This document shows positions 1 to 5,329 of a stretch of DNA of 5,329 nt, one piece after another. The notes below the pieces were generated by a model. It was given only the letters and a program-made list of their open reading frames with translations, did not search any database and was not told the DNA's origin. A program made the translations under genes and the position numbers. This DNA is from an uncultured Oscillospiraceae bacterium (GTDB lineage Bacteria; Bacillota; Clostridia; Oscillospirales; Ruminococcaceae). Within the stretch, counting starts at the first letter, position 1; each line of letters begins with the position of its first letter. The DNA is taken from the NCBI GenBank assembly GCA_934456315.1, contig CAKSHG010000160.1, positions 1 through 5,329 of the forward strand, in the 5' to 3' direction.

Positions 1-2
1 GC

Positions 3-425
3 GGCGAGATACTTCTCACCCAGCGCGTGCCGCAAAAGACCAGCGGCGGCAGGTGGGAGTGCAGCGGAGGCTGCGCCGTCAGCGGCGAAACCAGCCGCGA
101 GGCAGCCGTCCGGGAGCTTTTCGAGGAAACCGGGATTCGCGCGTTCACCTCGGAAATAGACCTGGAATGGACGATGACCACCGACAGCATGCTGCGGGAT
201 TTCTACATCGTTCACAAAGACGTCCCGCTTGACCGACTGGTGCTGCAATCCACCGAGGTCTGCGCCGCAAAATGGGTGACCTACGACCGGCTGTGCGACA
301 TGGCGGATAACGGTCAGACCACCCGCACAGTCGCGCGCTGGCTGGAGATACGCGGCGACGATATCCGCCGCTGCATCGACGAGATACGGCGCAGCGCAAG
401 GGCTGGCGCACCCAGAATGGCATGA
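3..425 (+). CDS. Nudix hydrolase, 5'-truncated by window edge
   Basis: Nudix proteins hydrolyse nucleoside diphosphates linked to another moiety, using Mg2+ held by the Nudix-box glutamates. The box is complete here: G-x5-E-x7-R-E-L-x-E-E-x-G-I, running from the Gly of GGCAVSGE to EETGI (about positions 69-137). It is preceded by a WECSGG stretch typical of the family and followed by the DFYIVHKDV strand and the AAKWVTYDRL segment. The frame is open to the left edge, reading EILLTQRVPQ, which is a normal Nudix beta-strand. The GTG at 27 is therefore internal, and the true start, perhaps 20-40 residues further up, lies outside the window. The substrate cannot be told; the closest look is to small clostridial Nudix proteins of the IPP-isomerase-like/YfcD type. 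The C-terminal tail is Arg-rich. It is the first visible gene of the operon, ending 37 bases before the TrkA-type gene. The family call is certain, the substrate unknown. Confidence 0.93.
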   Translation, partial: GEILLTQRVPQKTSGGRWECSGGCAVSGETSREAAVRELFEETGIRAFTSEIDLEWTMTTDSMLRDFYIVHKDVPLDRLVLQSTEVCAAKWVTYDRLCDMADNGQTTRTVARWLEIRGDDIRRCIDEIRRSARAGAPRMA

Positions 426-462
426 TCCGCATGACCCGCATCGCGCCGCATAAGGAGCAATA

Positions 463-1125
463 ATGAAAATAATCATCGTAGGCGGCGGCAAGGTAGGATT
501 CTACCTTGCCCAGACGCTAAGCGCGCAGGGAAACGACGCCGCAATAATTGAGCGCGACAGGGAGCTTTGCCGCGCCATCGCGAATCAGCTCGACATATCC
601 ATCTGCACCGGCGACGGAACTTCCCAGGACGTGCTGCGGGAAGCAGGCGCAGACAACGCCGACGTCGTCTGCGCCGTGACCGGCAGGGACGAGGTGAACC
701 TGGTCTGCTGCCAGACCGCGAAAAAGATATTCGGCGTGAAAAAGACCGTCGCAAAGGTCAACAATCCCAACAACGTCGCCGCGCTGCGCAAACTCGGCGT
801 GGACACCGTGGTGTCCTCCACCGACAATATAATCGAGCACCTTGAGCGCGAGGTGGACATCTCCGCAATGAGGGAGCTGATACCGCTGGACGGCGGCGAG
901 GCTTCCGTCCAGGAGATAGCCCTGCCGGAGGACAGCGAGCTTGCCGGAAAGAGCCTGATGGAGCTATCCCTGCCGCAGACCTGCAACGTGGTCTGCATAA
1001 GCCGGGGAGGTCACACGATCATTCCGCGCGGTCAGACGAAACTGCACGGCGGCGACGTGCTGCTGGTCGTAACGCTGACCCACGGCGTGCGCGACCTCCG
1101 GAAAGCGTTAAAGGTAAAGGACTAA
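463..1125 (+). CDS. TrkA/KtrA-type potassium transport regulator, single RCK unit
   Basis: This is a cytoplasmic regulatory subunit of a Trk/Ktr potassium uptake system, which gates a membrane TrkH/KtrB-type channel in response to bound nucleotide. The Rossmann domain (RCK_N/TrkA_N) covers residues 1-125: the nucleotide loop GGGKVG is at 7-12, the acidic residue closing beta-2 is E30 (favouring NAD(H)/adenosine ribose binding), GDGTS is at 50-54, and the family-typical VAKVNNPNN is at 96-104. A TrkA_C/RCK_C domain follows at about 145-215, ending in a GGDVLLVV strand. At 220 residues it matches the one-unit KtrA class and not the two-unit TrkA of about 458 residues. The ATG at 463 has a good ribosome binding site, AAGGAG at 452-457, five bases upstream. 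Its stop is two bases before the next ATG, so it is clearly co-transcribed with the FtsA-like gene. No membrane partner is present in the window; it could lie upstream or elsewhere. The trkA/ktrA choice is left open. Confidence 0.92.
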   Translation: MKIIIVGGGKVGFYLAQTLSAQGNDAAIIERDRELCRAIANQLDISICTGDGTSQDVLREAGADNADVVCAVTGRDEVNLVCCQTAKKIFGVKKTVAKVNNPNNVAALRKLGVDTVVSSTDNIIEHLEREVDISAMRELIPLDGGEASVQEIALPEDSELAGKSLMELSLPQTCNVVCISRGGHTIIPRGQTKLHGGDVLLVVTLTHGVRDLRKALKVKD

Positions 1126-1127
1126 GA

Positions 1128-3377
1128 ATGATGGAAGAAAAGAACTCCGGCGTCAGCCAGGTGAGCCAGATGAGCCAGGCAAACAAGGCAAGCTCCGCAA
1201 AAGAAGTCAAAAAAGCGGATAAAGCCCCGAAAACTGCAAAATCAGCCAATTCGGTCAAATCAGCAAAAACATCTAAATCCGCCAAGCCTTCCGCAGAGAA
1301 GAAACCCGCTCCCCGCCGCACCAAGAAGCAGCAGGGGGACGTCATCTTCGCGCTTGACATCGGAACGCGCACAGTTGTCGGCGTGCTGGCGGAAAAGACG
1401 AAGGATTCCTACCGGCTGATAGACATGCAGACCCAGGCTCACGAGAGCCGCTCCATGACCGACGGTCAGATAGAGGATATCGACGCAGTGGCTGCGGTGG
1501 TGAAATCGGTCAAGACCGCTCTGGAGCGCAGGCAGTCGATAAAACTCCAGCGGGTGTGCATCGCTGCGGCGGGACGCGCGCTCAAAACGCTCCGCCACCG
1601 GAGCAGCTGCGATGTTTCCGGGCTGAAGTCCATCTCCGCAGAGGATATCCGCGCCGCCGAGCTGGAGGCTGTACGCGCCGCCGAGGAGGAATTCACCGGC
1701 AGCGGCGGAAACTCGTTCTACTGCGTTGGTCACAGCGTTATCTCGCTGGAGCTGGACGGCTACAGGGTATCCAAGCCCGAAGGACACCGGGGCAGCGAGC
1801 TTGTAACCGAGATCATAGCGGCGTTTCTTCCCGCGTATGTCGTGGAGAGCCTGTGCGCCGCCGTAGACGAAGCCGGGCTCGAAACCGCCGGGCTGACGCT
1901 GGAGCCTATCGCAGCGATAAACGCGGTAGTACCGAGGGAACTGCGGCTCATCAACATCGCGATGTGCGATATCGGCGCGGGCACCTCCGACGTTGCCGCC
2001 TCCAGGGACGGCAGCATAGTCGCCTATGGAATGGCTACGATAGCCGGCGATGAAATGACCGAATCGCTGATGAAGCAGCTGCTTGTGGACTTCAACGAGG
2101 CAGAGCGCATCAAGACCTGCCCCGACCCCGAAACGGAATACACCGACATTCTGTTCAACCACCGCGCGATAACCCGCGAGGAGGTCGCTAAAATGCTCCG
2201 CCCGGCTGCGCAGGAGCTGGCAAATACGGTCTGCTCGGAAATTATCCGCGCCAACGGAACAGCCCCCCAGGCGGTGTTCCTGGTGGGCGGCGGAAGCCTG
2301 CTCCCGGGTCTGCCGGAGCTTGTCGCGGACGGTCTGGGACTTGACCGAAGCAGGGTGGCCGTAGGCTCCCGCGAGATGATACGCGGCATAACCGCTCCGA
2401 AAACGATACATATCGGAACAGAGCACGCAACTCCGCTCGGCATAGCAATGACCGCGTCGGAGGGCGTGAAGTACGACTTCACCACCATCACGCTCAACGG
2501 AAAGAAGATACGCGCCCTGGATACCCGCAGGCTTACTGTATTCGAGCTGTGCAGCCTTGGTGGGATAAAGCCGGAACAGCTGATGGCGAGGTCCGGCAGG
2601 ACGCTCGGCTTCACCGTCAGCGGCGAGCGCGTAACCCTCCGCGGAACGGCAAGCGTGCCTGCGGAGATATCCCTCAACGGAAAGGAATGCTCGCTCAATT
2701 CCCCGGTGAGAAAGGGCGATGAGGTGAATGTTGTTCCGGCGAAGCCCGGCGAGGACGCCGCAGCGCTGCTTTCCGACTATTTTGACGTTTCCGGGCTGTT
2801 CTGCGTTGAGGTCACTCTGGACGGCAGGCGCGTTCCGGCGGGCGAATACCTGCTGGTGAACGACGTCCCGGCAACGGCTGACGCGGATATCGATAACGGT
2901 GCAGTTATAACGCTTGTAAAGCGCGGAACGCTCCGCGGGCTGCTCGCTGCGGAAAATCTGCCGGAAGAAAACGTGCTGCTGAACGGCGCGGAGGTATCCC
3001 TGGATACAAGGCTTTCGGCTGATGACGTGATAACCTACGCAAAGCCCGAAACGACTGGATCTTCCGAACCCACAGAATCTGCCGAATCTTCCGAGCCGGC
3101 TGAAACCACTGAACTGACTGCCCCCGAAGCTCCGGGATCAGCGCAGCAGACCGCTCCTGAAGCATCGGCTCCCGACGGTATCCCGATAGTGTTCAACGGC
3201 GAACGCGTGACGTTCCCGGTACAGCCGGGCGTTACCCCGATATTCCTGGATATACTTGCCGCGTTCGCGGACGACCCCACGGCTCTGCTGTCGAAGTGCG
3301 AAACAGTCACGATAAACGGCAGAACGGCGCGGATAAGCGAGCCGATCTCCCCCAACGACGAAATAATCATCAGGTAA
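1128..3377 (+). CDS. FtsA-like actin-fold ATPase with Lys-rich N-tail and C-terminal beta-grasp-like repeats
   Basis: FtsA is the actin-like ATPase that tethers FtsZ to the membrane; this is a divergent, enlarged relative (749 residues versus about 420). Residues 8-70 are a basic low-complexity tail with KSA(N/K) units at 38, 44 and 50. The actin-fold core spans about 71-445: phosphate-1 loop ALDIGT (75-80), a 1C/SHS2-like region with an FtsA-style D-G-x-x-V-x-x-P-x-G-x-x-G pattern (about 197-260), the EPIAAINAV helix, phosphate-2 loop DIGAGTSD (281-288), and adenosine motif GGGS (387-390). After about 447 come three NG-x4-L-type units, with a Ser/Thr/Glu/Pro-rich linker (about 641-683) before the last. 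No C-terminal amphipathic helix of the FtsA type is seen; the protein ends in DEIIIR. ATG 1128 or ATG 1131 could start it; AAAGGA at 1116-1121 suits either. Alternatives such as PilM or EutA fit less well than FtsA. Whether it acts in division is inference. The ATP-binding residues look intact. Confidence 0.85.
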   Translation: MMEEKNSGVSQVSQMSQANKASSAKEVKKADKAPKTAKSANSVKSAKTSKSAKPSAEKKPAPRRTKKQQGDVIFALDIGTRTVVGVLAEKTKDSYRLIDMQTQAHESRSMTDGQIEDIDAVAAVVKSVKTALERRQSIKLQRVCIAAAGRALKTLRHRSSCDVSGLKSISAEDIRAAELEAVRAAEEEFTGSGGNSFYCVGHSVISLELDGYRVSKPEGHRGSELVTEIIAAFLPAYVVESLCAAVDEAGLETAGLTLEPIAAINAVVPRELRLINIAMCDIGAGTSDVAASRDGSIVAYGMATIAGDEMTESLMKQLLVDFNEAERIKTCPDPETEYTDILFNHRAITREEVAKMLRPAAQELANTVCSEIIRANGTAPQAVFLVGGGSLLPGLPELVADGLGLDRSRVAVGSREMIRGITAPKTIHIGTEHATPLGIAMTASEGVKYDFTTITLNGKKIRALDTRRLTVFELCSLGGIKPEQLMARSGRTLGFTVSGERVTLRGTASVPAEISLNGKECSLNSPVRKGDEVNVVPAKPGEDAAALLSDYFDVSGLFCVEVTLDGRRVPAGEYLLVNDVPATADADIDNGAVITLVKRGTLRGLLAAENLPEENVLLNGAEVSLDTRLSADDVITYAKPETTGSSEPTESAESSEPAETTELTAPEAPGSAQQTAPEASAPDGIPIVFNGERVTFPVQPGVTPIFLDILAAFADDPTALLSKCETVTINGRTARISEPISPNDEIIIR

Positions 3378-3378
3378 T

Positions 3379-3384
3379 AGGTGA
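3379..3384 (+). promoter_or_regulatory. Ribosome binding site that fixes the GH26-like gene start
   Basis: AGGTGA, extended by T to AGGTGAT, matches the complement of the 16S rRNA 3' end and sits five bases before the ATG at 3390. The GTG at 3381, in frame and giving three extra residues, lies inside this element, so it is very unlikely to be the start. The ATG choice also gives the better signal peptide, beginning MKYIRIAAL. Confidence 0.85.
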
Positions 3385-3389
3385 TATCA

Positions 3390-4985
3390 ATGAAATACAT
3401 TAGGATAGCGGCTCTCGCCGCTGCCGCCGCGCTGCTCACTGGCTGCACGGAGATCCCCGACCGAAGCGCCCCCGGAATATCAGCGGATACGTCCGCGCAG
3501 ACTGCGGAGGCTTCCGGCACAGCAGACGCCGACGGGGCGCCCGACGAGATTCCCGCTAAACAATACCCGATAGAGAGCAGTGATTTCGCCGTTAAACTTA
3601 ACGCCGAGGGCGGAACGTTCTCCGGAAACGTCCGCACGGACGGCGACTTCGACGGAAAGGGCTACATCGTCCTGGACGAGGGCATGAAGCTTCAGCACAT
3701 CGTCACCGCAGAAACCTCCCAGCACTACCACATCTCTATCGCGGCGCACTCCTACAGCGGCGCGGTGGTACGGCTCAAGACCGTCAACGAAACTGTCGGC
3801 GCGTATTACATTCCGGCGTCTGAATCGCCGGAGTTCACCATGTTCGCCGTGGACAGCGTTTACCTCGCCGCCGGTCCGGATATACTTTCGTTCGAGGTGA
3901 TACAGGGCAGCGCTGCGCTTGACTATATCCTGGTCGAAAGCTCCACTATCCCGGAGAGCTCATGCTACTATGTGTCGAACTCCTGCGTGGGAAGCACGAC
4001 CGCAGTGTCCACACTGGGACTTAAAAAGTTCCTCGCCGACAGCTACGGAAAGCGCATTATAACCGGGCAGACAGTGACCCCCGGCTCCAACGCAGAAATC
4101 GCAGCGATAACCTGCGAAACCGGAAGAACTCCCGCGATACGCACCGGCGACCTGATGTTCTGCACTCCGTCAAAGTACGAAAGCACAAAGGAGTACGCCG
4201 ACAGCGAGGTCAGCAACGCCCTGGAATGGGGCAGGAACGGCGGCATAGTGTCGTTCAGCTGGCACTGGTACGCTCCGGCGGGCACCTCCGACTACTACGC
4301 TGACGCGTCGACATTCGTGCTCGGCGACGCGGTCACTGACCGCGACGTTTCCATGGCGGACGACGAGGAGCTGAACACGCTCCGTGAAAGCGGGCTGATA
4401 AGCGAGGAAACCGTACTCCTGCTGAAAGACATCGACGCGGCTGCGGAGGTCCTCAAACAGTTCCGCAGCGAGAATATCCCGGTGATATTCCAGCCGATAC
4501 CCGACGGCGACAGCAGCATGTACTGGTGGAGCGGCAGCGCCGTGAATTACAAGTGGCTGTGGAAGCTGCTGTTCCAGCGAATGGACAAGTACCACGGGCT
4601 GAACAACCTCATCTGGGTATGGAACGGAAGCAGTGACGACTACTTCCCCGGAGTGGAATACTGCGACGTTATCGGACAGAGCTTCTATGAAAACAGCTCG
4701 TCCTCCTTTGCCGGGAGATTCTCCGCGCTGGCGAACATGACCGACGTTCCGAAGCTCCTCGCAATAACGAACTGCGACAAGCTGCCCTCTCCGGATTACA
4801 TGCGCCGCGACAACGCAATGTGGTCGTGGTTTTCCGCAGGCAGCGGAAACATCATGATAACCACTTCCGGCGAGCTTTCCGAGAAATACACCAGCTGGCA
4901 GAACCTCCACGATATCTACAACAGCGCGATATGCGTCACGCTGGACGAGCTGCCGGACTTCGAGGAATACGCGTTCCAGGAATAA
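3390..4985 (+). CDS. Surface lipoprotein with CBM35-like domain and GH26-like fold, probably catalytically inactive
   Basis: The 531-residue product starts with a lipoprotein signal peptide: basic MKYIR, an Ala/Leu core, and lipobox LTGC with the lipidated Cys at 19. It should therefore be anchored on the outer face of the membrane. An Ala/Ser/Asp/Thr-rich spacer leads to a CBM35-like beta-sandwich at about 65-185 (NAEGGTFSGNV, GYIVLDEG, ending ALDYILVES). A GH26 (beta-mannanase family) domain covers about 205-500, with clear landmarks: YGKRIITGQ, SFSWHWYAP, NYKWLWKLLF, YHGLNNLIWVWNGSS, and a PGVEYCDVIGQSFY strand. At the two catalytic places the family residues are missing. The usual R-P-L-H-E acid/base stretch reads Q-P-I-P-D (Asp 372), and the nucleophile stretch, usually A-L-S-E-x-G, reads A-I-T-N-C-D (Asn 461). 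The frame is intact throughout, so this is a changed protein and not a pseudogene. A glycan-binding or scaffolding role is inferred. It is the last gene of the operon, 12 bases after the FtsA-like gene. Confidence 0.87.
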   Translation: MKYIRIAALAAAAALLTGCTEIPDRSAPGISADTSAQTAEASGTADADGAPDEIPAKQYPIESSDFAVKLNAEGGTFSGNVRTDGDFDGKGYIVLDEGMKLQHIVTAETSQHYHISIAAHSYSGAVVRLKTVNETVGAYYIPASESPEFTMFAVDSVYLAAGPDILSFEVIQGSAALDYILVESSTIPESSCYYVSNSCVGSTTAVSTLGLKKFLADSYGKRIITGQTVTPGSNAEIAAITCETGRTPAIRTGDLMFCTPSKYESTKEYADSEVSNALEWGRNGGIVSFSWHWYAPAGTSDYYADASTFVLGDAVTDRDVSMADDEELNTLRESGLISEETVLLLKDIDAAAEVLKQFRSENIPVIFQPIPDGDSSMYWWSGSAVNYKWLWKLLFQRMDKYHGLNNLIWVWNGSSDDYFPGVEYCDVIGQSFYENSSSSFAGRFSALANMTDVPKLLAITNCDKLPSPDYMRRDNAMWSWFSAGSGNIMITTSGELSEKYTSWQNLHDIYNSAICVTLDELPDFEEYAFQE

Positions 4986-4990
4986 TGCAG

Positions 4991-5018
4991 ATCCCCTGTG
5001 AAAACACAGGGGATTTTT
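4991..5018 (+). terminator. Intrinsic terminator of the operon
   Basis: A perfect 10-bp stem, ATCCCCTGTG at 4991-5000 and CACAGGGGAT at 5005-5014, encloses an AAAA loop and is followed by TTTT at 5015-5018. It begins five bases after the lipoprotein stop codon, so it closes the four-gene transcript. The opposite strand has no T-run after the hairpin, so it looks one-directional. Confidence 0.95.
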
Positions 5019-5051
5019 CGCGCAATATCCGCTTTTTCTGACATATTCCGC

Positions 5052-5079
5052 TTTACTTTTTCTCTGTTTGTGGTAAAAT
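5052..5079 (+). promoter_or_regulatory. Possible sigma-A-type promoter with extended -10, facing right
   Basis: TAAAAT at 5074-5079 matches five of six bases of the -10 consensus and is preceded by TGG, giving an extended -10 (TGnTAAAAT). The -35 candidate, TTTACT at 5052-5057, is poor (four of six) with a 16-base spacer. It lies just past the terminator in AT-rich DNA, where a promoter for the next unit would be expected. No plus-strand gene follows within the remaining 250 bases, so any transcript would have a long leader or be non-coding. Confidence 0.3.
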
Positions 5080-5086
5080 GTCAATT

Positions 5087-5302
5087 TTAAAAGTCTGACC
5101 ATATCATATTCTTTGGAATAACCTCTCCTCCGAAGCAAAAAGCCTTATCAGAGTATCGGAGAGCATCGAAACCATCAAATGGCGGCTGGAATAAATTATG
5201 GTCACCTCTAAAAACCTTGTTTGAGTGAAAATGTGTATAGCACACCGCCTGATTCGTCAAACCTCCTCGTAAGGCATACAGCCTTACTTCGTCGGCTTTC
5301 AT
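5087..5302 (-). CDS. Uncertain small hypothetical reading frame (71 codons)
   Basis: This minus-strand frame starts at ATG 5302-5300, just after an in-frame TAG, and ends at TAA 5089-5087. The product is aromatic-rich (CYTHFHSNKVF, DHNLFQPPFDGF, KNMIWSDF), with no recognised domain, signal peptide or membrane segment. Against it: no convincing ribosome binding site precedes the ATG, it has no neighbour on that strand in the window, and it lies in DNA of different composition that may be a repeat or RNA. In its favour: it is the longest frame in the segment and the residue mix is not obviously that of a random frame. It is listed so the segment is not left undescribed; I lean towards it being non-coding. 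Confidence 0.2.
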   Translation of the reverse strand: MKADEVRLYALRGGLTNQAVCYTHFHSNKVFRGDHNLFQPPFDGFDALRYSDKAFCFGGEVIPKNMIWSDF

Positions 5303-5329
5303 CGCATTCGGCGCACTCTACCCATTTTC

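Larger units (their letters stand above)
5019..5329. other. AT-richer segment without a supported gene; contains small hairpins
   Basis: Base composition drops clearly from the GC-rich operon. Visible structures are: a hairpin GTAAGGC (5269-5275) / GCCTTAC (5281-5287) with loop ATACA; CTCCGA (5128-5133) pairing with TCGGAG (5156-5161), or in another register CTCTCC (5123-5128) with GGAGAG (5158-5163); and a nested inverted pair TGACAT (5039-5044) / ATGTCA (5078-5083) enclosing TTTAC (5052-5056) / GTAAA (5073-5077). No tRNA, rRNA fragment, known riboswitch core or CRISPR repeat was recognised. Confidence 0.5.

Noticed and set aside
27..29. GTG as the start of the Nudix gene
   Set aside because: The frame is open to the left edge and the residues before it (EILLTQR) form the normal first strand of a Nudix domain, so the gene starts outside the window.
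1260..2426. Long minus-strand open frame of 388 codons inside the FtsA-like gene
   Set aside because: It is fully antisense to a gene with clear actin-fold motifs, has no recognisable domain, and is explained by GC-rich codon bias on the other strand.
1128..3377. Calling the FtsA-like gene ftsA
   Set aside because: No ftsZ is adjacent, the protein is far longer than FtsA, and the usual C-terminal membrane-targeting helix is absent.
3381..3383. GTG as the start of the lipoprotein gene
   Set aside because: It lies inside the AGGTGAT ribosome binding site that serves the ATG at 3390.
3390..4985. Calling the GH26-like protein an active beta-mannanase
   Set aside because: Overall family similarity supports that name, but both catalytic glutamate positions read Asp and Asn, so activity should not be assumed.
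5056..5084. Minus-strand promoter using a perfect TTGACA (complement of 5079-5084)
   Set aside because: No -10 hexamer better than three of six lies at 16-18 bases, and it would fire into the end of the operon with no gene to serve.
4170..5138. Minus-strand open frame of 322 codons crossing the GH26-like gene and the terminator
   Set aside because: Most of it is antisense to the strongly recognisable GH26 domain, and it runs through the terminator hairpin. No family features are seen.

Overview
The window looks like a piece of a GC-rich Clostridia chromosome, most likely a Ruminococcus/Oscillospiraceae-type gut or rumen bacterium. The reasons are strong AGGAG/AGGTGA ribosome binding sites, a Gram-positive-style lipoprotein signal, a CBM35-like plus GH26-like surface protein of the kind common in fibre-degrading ruminococci, and a single-RCK TrkA/KtrA-type protein. 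This assignment is inference from gene style; no marker gene is present.

Layout: positions 1-4985 hold four tightly packed plus-strand genes that read as one operon. They are (1) the 3' part of a Nudix hydrolase gene, cut by the window edge (stop at 425); (2) a 220-residue TrkA/KtrA-type NAD-binding regulator of potassium transport (463-1125); (3) a 749-residue FtsA-like actin-fold ATPase with a Lys-rich N-terminal tail and a long C-terminal region of three related beta-grasp-like units in place of the usual FtsA membrane anchor (1128-3377); and (4) a secreted lipoprotein with a CBM35-like domain and a GH26 fold in which both catalytic glutamates appear to be replaced (3390-4985). The gaps are 37, 2 and 12 bases. 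A strong intrinsic terminator (4991-5018) follows directly. The operon promoter lies upstream of the window.

Positions 5019-5329 are visibly richer in A+T and hold no gene I can support with confidence. They contain a possible extended -10 promoter facing right, several small hairpins, and a 71-codon minus-strand reading frame of uncertain status. This could be the leader of the next transcript, an RNA, or the edge of a repeat or mobile sequence.

How the genes might work together: the Nudix and TrkA genes look like household functions. The two downstream genes are more unusual: a cytoplasmic FtsA-like ATPase remodelled with extra binding modules, followed by a surface-anchored and probably non-catalytic glycan-binding protein. 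Their 12-base spacing suggests co-expression and perhaps a shared envelope or division-related role, but nothing in the sequence proves an interaction.
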